Assembly: GCA_029260825.1 (NCBI GenBank)
Contig: JAJDCM010000170.1
Location: forward strand, 1-51,368
Length of the DNA stretch: 51,368 nucleotides
Source of the DNA: Planctomycetota bacterium
Lineage (GTDB): Bacteria > Planctomycetota > JACOTG01 > JAJDCM01
Direction: 5' to 3'
Shown: positions 27,443 to 35,238 of the stretch, piece by piece
How positions within the stretch are numbered: position 1 is the stretch's first letter
How the letters are laid out: each line of letters starts with the position of its first letter
Notes under the pieces: generated by a model
What the model saw: only the letters and a program-made list of their open reading frames with translations
Told to the model about the DNA's origin: nothing
Databases searched by the model: none
Translations under genes and position numbers: made by a program

Positions 27443-27465
27443 CCTGAAACCTCAATATTTTCAGG
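27443..27465 (+). promoter_or_regulatory. Hairpin covering the ribosome binding site of the cytochrome gene
   Basis: CCTGAAA (27443-27449) and TTTCAGG (27459-27465) can pair perfectly over seven bases with a nine-base loop. The right arm contains the AGG of the ribosome site AGGAAAGA that serves ATG 27477, so folding would hide it. This suggests translational control, though a seven-pair AT/GC mixed stem is only moderately stable. Confidence 0.35.
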
Positions 27466-27476
27466 AAAGAGCCATC

Positions 27477-28949
27477 ATGCAGTGGATCCTCGGACGATTT
27501 TTGATTTCTGCTCTTCTGCTCCTGAGCTTGAGTGCTGGCGTCAGCGCCCAGGTGCAAGGTGCTCCTCAAGAGCGAGTGAACTTCAAGACGGAGGTCTGGC
27601 CGATTTTTCGTGATCGGTGCGTGGAGTGCCATGGGCCCGAGAAACAGAGTGGCGGATTGCGTCTCGATGTCCGAAAAGAGGCGCTCCTTGGCGGCTTCTC
27701 GGGTGGATCGGTTCTCACCGACAACCTTGAGGATAACGAGCTTCTGTACCGAGTAACTTCCTCGGATGAAGATTTCAGAATGCCTCGTTTTGGCGCGGCT
27801 TTGACCGAGGCGGAGATTGGCACCATCGGGCGCTGGTTAACCCAAGGGGCGATCTGGGACGACGACGACGGCTCCGTCAAGGGAACTGTTCCTGACGAGA
27901 AAAACGTTCCGATTGCCGTTCAGCTGGTTCGACCGCTGGAACTCGTGGAGATGGTTTTGATCCATCATCCCTACGTCTTGATTCTTCTCCTCGTGTTGGG
28001 GTTGCTTTCGAGTCGAGGGAGGAAGACCCTGGCTGCAAAGAAGAAGAGTAACCCCTCGTATCGAAATCCTGCTCTTCGCCTGGTGGCGTTTGTTCGCCCC
28101 TCTCACCTGGTGATCGGAGCCCTGATCACCACTGTCCTGGCACTCCGGGAAGACCACGAGGAATTGCAAACTCGAATCGTCAACATCGCGGCGACTCAAG
28201 GGATTGAACACAAGCATATCTTTGGTTCGCCTCCAAAACCGTTTCGCCCTGATCAGGAGGTCGGGCTCTCGTCCACCTACTTCCGCGGAAACTGTGAACG
28301 GCAACTCAACCTCTATAATGGCGGCAACTATCGCACCGCGACCCTTCACCTGCGTCTCTGTGACGCCAAACGAAAGCCGGTCTCTCTGGGGGATCTTGTT
28401 CCCGAGGATGGTTACGTTCTTGAGCTCATCATCGAGAAGGCCCCCCATGCCACAGAGGGGATGTTCTCGGATCGAATGATGGACGGAGTTTTTCTCACCG
28501 AGACTCACTACCCTGATCGGGTCATGAGCGTTGCCGCCGATACGGTTACCCTGGATGTTCTGGAGCCGGGGGAGCGCTGGGCTGCCTACTATCCCATCGA
28601 CGCAGATGCCTCCTTGGAAAAGGAAACGGGTCTTGTTTACCTCTACATCAATCTTCGCACCGACTCAAAGCCCTTCAGGCCCATCGTGCACTACGGTCTC
28701 AGCTATGGGCTCGTGTTTGAAGAGGGACGACTTGCTCAGGGATCCGATGTCTGGTTAGGAAATCTCTTCTGGACTCCCCGTCTTCAGGTGCCAAGGCCGG
28801 GAGGTGTTCCCATCAACGAATGGTTCGATATCAAGCCGATTCCCAAGATTCCTGAGAGTCGAATCATCGAGGTTCCGGCTTCCGAGGAGCCGGTGGTTGA
28901 ACCTCCGGCTCCAGGAGCAAAGCCAGCCTTGCCCCATCCGTTTGGTTGA
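27477..28949 (+). CDS. Stand-alone planctomycete-type cytochrome c (PSCyt1) membrane protein
   Basis: A 490-aa exported protein. A signal peptide (about 1-26, ending GVSAQ) is followed by a PSCyt1 domain at about 35-135 with one heme c site CVECH, then GPEKQSGGLRLDVR and SDEDFRMPRFG. Two hydrophobic segments follow, HPYVLILLLVLGLL (about 162-180) and LVIGALITTVLAL (about 212-226). The C-terminal half is a soluble beta-rich region I do not recognise, rich in aromatic residues and acidic loops. In most planctomycete proteins PSCyt1 is fused to PSCyt2/PSD1 domains; here it is not. ATG 27477 gives the signal peptide directly; the frame extends 26 codons upstream. It is convergent with the downstream lipoprotein gene, 11 bases apart. 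Electron transfer or heme-based sensing is inferred. Confidence 0.88.
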   Translation: MQWILGRFLISALLLLSLSAGVSAQVQGAPQERVNFKTEVWPIFRDRCVECHGPEKQSGGLRLDVRKEALLGGFSGGSVLTDNLEDNELLYRVTSSDEDFRMPRFGAALTEAEIGTIGRWLTQGAIWDDDDGSVKGTVPDEKNVPIAVQLVRPLELVEMVLIHHPYVLILLLVLGLLSSRGRKTLAAKKKSNPSYRNPALRLVAFVRPSHLVIGALITTVLALREDHEELQTRIVNIAATQGIEHKHIFGSPPKPFRPDQEVGLSSTYFRGNCERQLNLYNGGNYRTATLHLRLCDAKRKPVSLGDLVPEDGYVLELIIEKAPHATEGMFSDRMMDGVFLTETHYPDRVMSVAADTVTLDVLEPGERWAAYYPIDADASLEKETGLVYLYINLRTDSKPFRPIVHYGLSYGLVFEEGRLAQGSDVWLGNLFWTPRLQVPRPGGVPINEWFDIKPIPKIPESRIIEVPASEEPVVEPPAPGAKPALPHPFG

Positions 28950-28960
28950 TGGCCAAGCCG

Positions 28961-30397
28961 TCACTCGTTCTTCTTGGCATCTTCCATGTAGCCGAGCTGC
29001 TTCAGTGATTCGCTAGTCTGGTCATCCACGACCCCGGCAGGTCCTGCGGGAAGAGGCACCGGCAGTCCGGCGAGGATCTTTTCGAGTTCCTCCTCCATCG
29101 AGGCTGTTCTTTCAGGATCGTCTTTCTTGAGATTCACCATTTCCTGGGGATCTTGAGACAGGGAATGGAGCATTCTTGTTCCCAGGCTATTCCAGGTGAA
29201 CTTGTAATCACCCTGAAGAAGCACCCGAAAATCACCCATCTTGCTTTCGAGTTCGAGGGGATAGACCTCGGCGATGATCGGATAGTCCGCATCCCCATCG
29301 AGGACTTCGGCAAGAGTGCGTCCCTGAGCGCTTGGGGGAATCTGAAGCCCGGCAAGAGGAAGCAAGATCGAGAGCACATCCGTCTGTTGAACTCGATTGC
29401 TGACGACCATCCCAGCTTCTTTCTGATCGATTTTCTTGAGAAGGAAGGGAATGTGAATCTCCTGCCGGGTCAGAGTCGCTCCGTGGCCAAAGCGTCCGTT
29501 TTCCCCCAGAAGTTCCCCATGATCGGATGTCACGACGATCAGGGTTTGATCGTACTTTCCGATGTCTTTCAAGTGATCGATGAGCCTGCCAAACTCTTGA
29601 TCTGTGTAGAGTATTTCAGCGTCATAGAGAGCATTTTTGACAGAAGGAGTTCCGAGGTTCTTCCGGGTGAGAGGCTCGTCGAGAAAAGCGCTCCGAAACT
29701 CTTCTGGTGGAGAAAAAGGGGAGTGAGGATCGTAGTAATTGAGGAACAGGAAGAAAGAACCCTCCTTCCTTCCAATCCACTCGATGGCCTGGTTGGTGAT
29801 GTCATCAGCCAGGCGACCACTCACGGTGAGAATGTTGTCGTCGTCATAGTCGTCAAAGCCGAGGTCGAGGCCGAAGACCTTCTTCATCCACGGGCCGCCC
29901 ACCACAGCGCCGGTGCGGTAACCGTGACTCCTGAGGATGTTGGCAAGGGTGTTTTCTTGTGGGCTCAGTCCCCTCGCGCGGTATCGGCCCCAGCCCTTTG
30001 GACCATCGATCGCATTCAGCAGTCTCAAAGGCCCCTCGGGATCGTAGCGAGCTCCATGGCTCGATGGAAACTTCCCGGTGAACAAAGAAGCATGAGTGGG
30101 GAGGGTCCAGCTGGAAGTGCTGTAGGCCTCTCGAAAAAGAAGGGAGTCTTTCGCCAGTTGATCCAGGTTCGGGCTCGTATTCCGACTGTAGCCATAGCAA
30201 CCGAGACGATCGGCCCGGGTCGTATCGATGGTAATCAGGAGGATGTTGGGACGCTCACTTTCCTCACTGCCGCACCCGATCAGAGCAGGGAAGAGAAGAA
30301 TCAGGAGAAGATAGGGTGTCAGTGCGAAGACGGGACGCCTCATTCGCGTGGGGGAGAGGTTCAAAAAAGCCTTGTTATTCATGAAGCTCAATTTCAC
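28961..30397 (-). CDS. Lipoprotein sulfatase-like hydrolase with TLPTH motif
   Basis: A 478-aa alkaline-phosphatase-superfamily protein. The N-terminal hydrophobic segment ends in a lipobox ALIG-C with Cys42, so the protein is probably lipid-anchored outside the inner membrane. The fold is sulfatase-like: ILLITIDTTRADRLGCYGY with metal Asp58, and VTSDHGELLGE later. At the nucleophile position the sequence is SSWTLPTHASLFTG, so Thr98 replaces the formylglycine Cys. Such proteins may be phosphoesterases, phosphotransferases or other hydrolases rather than sulfatases. The start is GTG 30397, overlapping the upstream stop as GTGA, with AAGGAGG four bases upstream; the ATG at 30382 has no ribosome site. 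It is last in an overlapping three-gene operon. Confidence 0.9.
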   Translation of the reverse strand: MKLSFMNNKAFLNLSPTRMRRPVFALTPYLLLILLFPALIGCGSEESERPNILLITIDTTRADRLGCYGYSRNTSPNLDQLAKDSLLFREAYSTSSWTLPTHASLFTGKFPSSHGARYDPEGPLRLLNAIDGPKGWGRYRARGLSPQENTLANILRSHGYRTGAVVGGPWMKKVFGLDLGFDDYDDDNILTVSGRLADDITNQAIEWIGRKEGSFFLFLNYYDPHSPFSPPEEFRSAFLDEPLTRKNLGTPSVKNALYDAEILYTDQEFGRLIDHLKDIGKYDQTLIVVTSDHGELLGENGRFGHGATLTRQEIHIPFLLKKIDQKEAGMVVSNRVQQTDVLSILLPLAGLQIPPSAQGRTLAEVLDGDADYPIIAEVYPLELESKMGDFRVLLQGDYKFTWNSLGTRMLHSLSQDPQEMVNLKKDDPERTASMEEELEKILAGLPVPLPAGPAGVVDDQTSESLKQLGYMEDAKKNE

Positions 30398-31821
30398 CTG
30401 GCCTCCTTGTCAGAAAGATTCTCGGTGATCGATTGACGAATCCCGGCCAGAGGCGCCGATGGATTGAAAACGATTCCACTTCGAGGCTTTGAGATTCCAA
30501 GATCACTCCACAACCCATCGAGATCAACCGGATAGGGATCATGCTTCATCGCCGTGTAAAGCTCGGTCATGACCGGATGCCCGATTGCTTGGTCGGCGGC
30601 TGTGAGGGTTCGCTCAAGAGACCAGGCCTGGGATATGTTGCCACCGGCGGCCAAGATTCCCCGGAGCGCATCCATGAGCCCCTTTTGGTTCCGGGTTTTT
30701 CGACGGATCTCGAGCTCGGCGAGAAGGCAATAGAGGGCGCCTCCCCAGTACGTTCGTCCCCAGGTGTGGGTTCGATCGAGCCCCTGATCGCCTTGTTTGG
30801 GCAGTCCTTGGGGAAGGCCGTCGACAAGATCTCCCCAGACTTTTGTCTCCGCCATCAGCCCCAGGCGGTGGCGGGCGAGTGGCTCAACATACGTGGCTAG
30901 CCCCTCGTCGATCCAGTTGTGAAGGGATGGAACCTGTGGAAAGGCCAGATGAACCATCTCATGAACAAGAACCCAGTCCCGTTCAAGCTTGTTCCTCGTC
31001 GCCCGGGAACTCAGGGGAAAATACACCGCAGCTCCGCCATTTCCGCTGGCGCTGGCAATCCCCCGCCCGCCGGGAGCAAGAATGACAAGTGCACGATGAA
31101 CCGGGAATTGACCGTAGTAGGAGGCAACTGCCTCGGCCCTTTTCTGCACCCAATCAATGAGATCATCCGGTTCGAGTCCGATTTGACCCTGAAGGAGAGC
31201 GACGATCACTTCGTCATCGCCGATTCGCAGGTTTCGCCGACGGAATTTTCCAAGAACGGTGTAAGGAAGTCGGTGCATGTGCTCGGCAAGGAACGAATAG
31301 CCGTCTTGAGAGGGGAAAAGACCGGTCGAAAAAGACGTACCCGGGGGCGTTGTCACCCGAAGAGAGATCGGATCGTCGTCGTCCATCCCGTGGGGCCGAA
31401 GGAGCCAGGCGGAGGGAGACGAGAGGTAGGCATCGAAGTGTGCCTTTGCCACCCGCACTTGATTGAAGTCTCTTGCCGCTTGACGTAGGTCAAACGTCCA
31501 CCGAACCGTTGGAGTTTTTTCGACCTTTTCGGGTATCCACCAGACTTCGTCAGAACGGTCAAGCGGAACCCACTCCGGGCCACTGAGGACCTCCGGGGAT
31601 GACACATATTGAGCGAGATCCGGGTCGAGCCAGAGCCTTCTTGAAGACCCCGCAGGGAGGCTCATGACCACTTGAATCGAGTGGGCGCCATCGCCAATCG
31701 TTGCGTGATAGGAGATCCTGCGGTGGCTCTTACTCCTCGATGGCCCTTGACCGGATCGATCCGAAGCGGTGGAGCAGGTTGTGAGCAACAAGAGAAGAAG
31801 CAGGAAGGAGAGTCGGCTCAC
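30394..31821 (-). CDS. Gluzincin (peptidase MA-like) lipoprotein
   Basis: A 475-aa predicted lipoprotein: the leader LLLLLLLTTC gives a lipobox with Cys16. The zinc protease motif is HEMVH (287-291) with the third ligand Glu306 in WIDEGLATYVEP, the spacing of peptidase-MA/M1/M61-like gluzincins. The N-terminal 200 residues look like a beta-sandwich, comparable to the domain that precedes the catalytic part in M61 proteins. No PDZ domain is present. It overlaps apaG upstream by four bases and the sulfatase-like gene downstream by four bases, so all three are made from one message. Protease activity is likely since the metal site is intact; the substrate is unknown. Confidence 0.87.
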   Translation of the reverse strand: MSRLSFLLLLLLLTTCSTASDRSGQGPSRSKSHRRISYHATIGDGAHSIQVVMSLPAGSSRRLWLDPDLAQYVSSPEVLSGPEWVPLDRSDEVWWIPEKVEKTPTVRWTFDLRQAARDFNQVRVAKAHFDAYLSSPSAWLLRPHGMDDDDPISLRVTTPPGTSFSTGLFPSQDGYSFLAEHMHRLPYTVLGKFRRRNLRIGDDEVIVALLQGQIGLEPDDLIDWVQKRAEAVASYYGQFPVHRALVILAPGGRGIASASGNGGAAVYFPLSSRATRNKLERDWVLVHEMVHLAFPQVPSLHNWIDEGLATYVEPLARHRLGLMAETKVWGDLVDGLPQGLPKQGDQGLDRTHTWGRTYWGGALYCLLAELEIRRKTRNQKGLMDALRGILAAGGNISQAWSLERTLTAADQAIGHPVMTELYTAMKHDPYPVDLDGLWSDLGISKPRSGIVFNPSAPLAGIRQSITENLSDKEAR

Positions 31822-32297
31822 GGATTCTCGAGCTGCAGAGGATCCCTGTTGGGCACGAGGAAGAAGCGTGCGACTTCAGCGTCGAACTGCTCGCCGTCCT
31901 CCCGTTCCATGAGGTAGGTTCCTTCCATGGTTCCCCAGGAGGTATTCAACGGGCAGCCACTCACGTATTCAAAGCTTTCGCCTGGACCGAGGTGAGGCAT
32001 CTGGCCGACCACTCCCGGACCTCGGACATCTTCCCGGTGGTTTTCGGCATCGAGGATAATCCAGTGGCGGGCAAGAAGCCTCGCGGGACTTTCACCTTCG
32101 TTGGTGATCACGATGCGGTAGGCGAACATATACCTGCCTTCATCTGGACAAGATTCCGTGGACAAGTACTGGGCTGCCGCCTTGATACGAATCCCGTGGG
32201 TTACGTTGTCAGAGTCAGGTGTTTGGGCTGACTTTTCGGCCTCAGGTATTTGAGTGGACTTTTCAGAGTCAGGTGTTTGTGACGACATGTCTTCCAC
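31818..32297 (-). CDS. apaG: ApaG domain protein with repeated N-terminal extension
   Basis: A 159-aa protein whose residues from about 34 onward match ApaG, a fibronectin-type III-like fold linked in enterobacteria to cobalt/magnesium resistance and Ap4A metabolism. Recognisable parts are YRIVITNEGESPARLLARHWIILDAENHREDVRGPGVVGQ, then LGPGESFEYVSGCPLNTSWGTMEGTYLM. ApaG is normally about 125 aa. The extra N-terminal part holds three copies of a nine-residue unit of the form SxQxPxxEK, encoded by a 27-base tandem repeat. ATG 32288 (MSSQ) is an alternative start but keeps the repeats. It is followed by two lipoprotein genes with four-base overlaps, an unusual partnership. Confidence 0.92.
   Translation of the reverse strand: MEDMSSQTPDSEKSTQIPEAEKSAQTPDSDNVTHGIRIKAAAQYLSTESCPDEGRYMFAYRIVITNEGESPARLLARHWIILDAENHREDVRGPGVVGQMPHLGPGESFEYVSGCPLNTSWGTMEGTYLMEREDGEQFDAEVARFFLVPNRDPLQLENP
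32205..32285 (-). repeat. Three tandem 27-base repeats inside apaG
   Basis: Three adjacent 27-base copies (32205-32231, 32232-32258, 32259-32285) encode SAQTPDSDN, STQIPEAEK and SSQTPDSEK on the minus strand. The copies are imperfect, with most differences confined to a few bases, as expected for a duplication that kept the frame. Confidence 0.8.
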
Positions 32298-32425
32298 TTT
32301 ACCAAATGTACCGGCAATTCTCAGGCGAGGATTCCGATTCCGGCGTCAATCGGCTTTGCCGGGCATCCGGCCGGAAAAAAATGCCCAATTGGCGATCTTG
32401 GCGCTCTTCCAGAATACACGCCCGC

Positions 32426-33040
32426 TCAATCCATCAGGTCGCCCAGCTCTTCACGGAGGCGGTGCAAAACTCGAGACTTCGCCACGCGAACGGCGCCCGG
32501 GCTCATCGAGAGCTCTTCTCCGACGTCACGAGGTGTCTGTCCATCCACCGCTGTTCGCCAGAAAGCTCGCCAGGTCTTGGGTTCAAAATTGTCCCGGATC
32601 AAGGTCAATCCCCGCAAGTAGAGGTCTTGCTCGGCCTCCGCGTCCGGCTCAAGATCATCATCCTGCGGGAGACCGGCCGGAATTTGCGACCAAGCCTGCT
32701 GAGCCTCGGTGCCGCCAGCCCCCTCTGGTTCTTGCTTGCGGTAGCGATCACGGATCTTGTTGCGGGTGATGGTGCGCAGCCATCCGCGAAAGGTATCACC
32801 GGGCTTTTCCTTCTTGAAATGACCGATGCTCCGCGCCACCGCCTGGAAGACTTCCTGGACCACATCGGCAACGTCATGGGCCTGAAGTCCCTGGGAGCGA
32901 CACCAGCCATAGACAAGTGGAGTGTAAAGAGAAACGAGACGGTCCCACGCACTTCGATCCTGAGCCTTGATCCGGGAGAGGAGGCTTCTGGATGTGGAGG
33001 CGGTCGAAGACGGAGGCCGCCCAGGTTCGCTTTCACTCAC
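32426..33040 (-). CDS. ECF-type sigma factor divergent from a heme-domain kinase
   Basis: A 204-aa sigma-70 family protein. The first 18 residues are Ser/Thr-rich and disordered. Region 2 covers about 20-95: WDRLVSLYTPLVYGWCRSQG, then DVADVVQEVFQAVARSIGHF at region 2.2, then FRGWLRTITRNKIRDRYRK. The linker (105-135) is acidic and Gln-rich. Region 4 is at about 150-200, with TPRDVGEELSMSPGAVRVAKSRVLHRL. The start is GTG 33040; no ATG is available in frame near it. The 164-base region to the divergent kinase gene holds an eight-base inverted repeat. Pairing with that kinase, which has an anti-sigma-type zinc finger, is the natural inference. Confidence 0.93.
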   Translation of the reverse strand: MSESEPGRPPSSTASTSRSLLSRIKAQDRSAWDRLVSLYTPLVYGWCRSQGLQAHDVADVVQEVFQAVARSIGHFKKEKPGDTFRGWLRTITRNKIRDRYRKQEPEGAGGTEAQQAWSQIPAGLPQDDDLEPDAEAEQDLYLRGLTLIRDNFEPKTWRAFWRTAVDGQTPRDVGEELSMSPGAVRVAKSRVLHRLREELGDLMD

Positions 33041-33118
33041 GGTTGATGCCTCAGGCAGAGAGTCCGGAGAGGACGGTTTGCATGGATAGGTTCCAGTGGT
33101 TCAGAACACTGATACGAT

Positions 33119-33147
33119 ACGGGAGCCGAAGTGTAACACGCTCCCGT
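33119..33147. promoter_or_regulatory. Eight-base inverted repeat between sigma and kinase genes
   Basis: ACGGGAGC (33119-33126) and GCTCCCGT (33140-33147) are exact inverse complements separated by 13 bases that include the smaller palindrome GTGTAACAC. The element sits between the divergent starts at 33040 and 33205, where an operator serving both directions would be expected. Alternatively it forms a hairpin in one of the leaders. Confidence 0.5.
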
Positions 33148-33204
33148 TAGCCTTGGGGAGGGTGTGAGTGTCTCTCGCCGTCGACACGGATTGAGGTTCG
33201 TCCC

Positions 33205-35067
33205 ATGAACACGGATCGGGTTTGTCCCGCGAAGGAAGAGCTTTCCGCCTTCGCCATCGGGGATCTGAATCGGCTCGATTATGATCGAGTGGAGCAGCAT
33301 CTTGATGAATGCGAAGACTGCAAGGATCATCTCCGGAGCTACGACGATCATGACGACGGCATGCTGAGCCGTCTGAAGTCGGGAACGACAGGGAGCAAGG
33401 AGGATGTCCCTGATGCGATTCTCCGTGTCGCACGGAATGCGGTAAAAGCTGAGGTCCGGGATCAGTTCATGCAGAGCAATGGGCCAAAGACCGTCGGCCC
33501 CTTCGAACTCCTGGAAACCGTGGGAAGGGGGGCGTTTGGTCACGTCTTCCGGGCACGGGATACGGAACTTGGCCGGATCGTAGCCCTGAAGATCCTGAGG
33601 GCCGGTCGGTTCGCCAGTGAGGAGGATCTTGACCGGTTTCGTCGGGAGGCCAGAAGTACGGCGCAATTGAAGCATCCGGGGATCGTCCTTCTCTACGGTG
33701 CCGGCCAGACCGAGGAGGAAACTCCCTATTTGATCGAAGAGTTCATCTCGGGAACAACCCTGGCGGAGGACATGAAACGTCAACCGTACTCTCACGGGAA
33801 AGCGGTGCGAATCGTCCTTGAGATTGCGCAAGCTCTGAGCTACGCCCACCGAAACGGGGTGATTCACCGGGACATCAAACCGTCGAACATCTTGATCGAC
33901 GAAAAAGGACGTCCTCACGTGAGCGACTTCGGCCTGGCGAAGTGGGAGGCGGAAGATGCCACCATGACACCGGACGGACTCGTCATGGGAACTCCCGACT
34001 ACATGTCTCCCGAGCAAGCCAGGGGAGAGGTGCAATCGACCGACGAGCGGACCGACGTCTACAGTCTCGGAGTGATTCTCTACGAGCTTCTCGTTGGAAG
34101 TCGCCCATTTCAAGGAAATCGTCGCCAGGTTCTCTTGCAGGTCCTGGATCATGAGCCCCGCCATCCCCGTCGGCTTGATTCCGGAATCCCTCGGGATCTG
34201 GACACCATCTGCATGAAAGCGATGGCGAAGCTGGCGACGGACCGTTACCGTTCAGCCGGTGCTCTTGCCGAAGATCTTTCCCTGTTTCTTCGGGGCGAAC
34301 CCATACGCGCCAGAAGAATTGGTCTCCCCGAGGCGTTCTGGCGCTGGTGGCGCCGAAACCCGGTGGCGGCAAGTCTATTGCTTGCCGCGTCTCTTGGGTC
34401 TTTGCTGGGTGTTTGGCATCTCTTCCGGTTGACCGAAAAACAGATGATCGGGTCGGCTCTCAAGAGCGCAGCGAATCAGACCCAGGTACTGGAAGAGTTC
34501 ATCGGCCAGTACAGTGCCAAGGTCGTCGATCGGTTGGGGCACCTTGGTATTCAGGCAACGCACAACTATCATGAATCCGAAGGAGACATCCCTCTTCCGA
34601 CAACTCTGCTGATCGAAGTCGGGCGCAGCATCAGTGATCGGAAGCTCGGAATGCAGATTCGTCACTACAGCGATTTCCCTTTTCGCTTTCGACAGGACGG
34701 TGGACTGACGGATGAGTTTGCCAGGAAGGCCCTCGAACAGTTGCGAAGGGCCCCTCAGGACCCCTACTATACGATCGATGAGAACTTTGAGGGGGTGCCG
34801 GCCCTTCGCTATGCCCGAGCGCGTCTCATGTCGGCGAGTTGTGTTTCCTGCCACAACTCCCACCCGGACAGTACAAAGCGAGATTGGGAGGCGGGAGACG
34901 TGCGCGGAGTGCTTGAGATCATCCGCCCTCTCTCAAAAGACCTTGACGAGGCTCGCCGCGGTCTCAAGGGGACCTATGCAGTCATGGGGGGGATCTTCGC
35001 GTCACTCATGTTGTTCTCCCTGGTTGTTCTTGGCGTGTCCGGCGCTAAGAGACGAAATATTTTTTGA
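33205..35067 (+). CDS. Zinc-finger Ser/Thr kinase with exported DUF3365-like heme c domain
   Basis: A 620-aa protein with four parts. Residues 1-45 are a zinc-finger of anti-sigma type (His32, Cys36, Cys39 in HLDECEDC, plus Cys7). The Hanks kinase domain spans about 98-370, with glycine loop VGRGAFGHVF, Lys129, HRD with Asp223, DFG with Asp241, and activation-loop end GTPDYMSPEQARG. A membrane helix lies at about 387-408. The exported region (about 410-588) matches DUF3365 (Tll0287-like) and ends with CVSCH (Cys546, Cys549, His550) in ASCVSCHNSHPDSTKRDW, a heme c site. A second helix at about 590-613 and a short basic tail close the protein. It is divergent from an ECF sigma gene. The parts suggest a redox- or gas-sensing kinase controlling that sigma factor; all parts except the function are visible. 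Confidence 0.93.
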   Translation: MNTDRVCPAKEELSAFAIGDLNRLDYDRVEQHLDECEDCKDHLRSYDDHDDGMLSRLKSGTTGSKEDVPDAILRVARNAVKAEVRDQFMQSNGPKTVGPFELLETVGRGAFGHVFRARDTELGRIVALKILRAGRFASEEDLDRFRREARSTAQLKHPGIVLLYGAGQTEEETPYLIEEFISGTTLAEDMKRQPYSHGKAVRIVLEIAQALSYAHRNGVIHRDIKPSNILIDEKGRPHVSDFGLAKWEAEDATMTPDGLVMGTPDYMSPEQARGEVQSTDERTDVYSLGVILYELLVGSRPFQGNRRQVLLQVLDHEPRHPRRLDSGIPRDLDTICMKAMAKLATDRYRSAGALAEDLSLFLRGEPIRARRIGLPEAFWRWWRRNPVAASLLLAASLGSLLGVWHLFRLTEKQMIGSALKSAANQTQVLEEFIGQYSAKVVDRLGHLGIQATHNYHESEGDIPLPTTLLIEVGRSISDRKLGMQIRHYSDFPFRFRQDGGLTDEFARKALEQLRRAPQDPYYTIDENFEGVPALRYARARLMSASCVSCHNSHPDSTKRDWEAGDVRGVLEIIRPLSKDLDEARRGLKGTYAVMGGIFASLMLFSLVVLGVSGAKRRNIF

Positions 35068-35142
35068 GTCGGAACCTCTCGCCATCCTACGGGCTCTGGA
35101 GTAGGTCATGCACCTGCTTGATCGTCAAAGTCGAAGGCAGGG

Positions 35143-35171
35143 CTGACAATTCGCCGATCCCAGCGTACAGT
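35143..35171 (+). promoter_or_regulatory. Sigma-70 type promoter of the Tricorn gene
   Basis: CTGACA (35143-35148) and TACAGT (35166-35171) are separated by exactly 17 bases. Expected transcription starts near 35178. The leader begins with a possible bulged hairpin (CCCC 35182-35185 and GGGT 35188-35191 pairing with ACCC 35196-35199 and GGGG 35200-35203). AAGGAGG (35227-35232 plus the preceding base) lies six bases before the ATG. Confidence 0.5.
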
Positions 35172-35238
35172 ACTCGGTCCTCCCCGTGGGTTGAGACCCG
35201 GGGATCGTGAGAGAAGGGATGTCTGAAGGAGGTTCATC

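Noticed and set aside
29153..30436. A 427-residue plus-strand open frame
   Set aside because: Antisense to the sulfatase-like lipoprotein gene, which has motifs, lipobox and a strong ribosome site.
32219..33046. A 275-residue plus-strand open frame
   Set aside because: Antisense to the ECF sigma gene, whose regions 2 and 4 are intact.
33037..34164. A 375-residue minus-strand frame across the kinase start
   Set aside because: Antisense to the zinc-finger and kinase motifs of the plus-strand gene.
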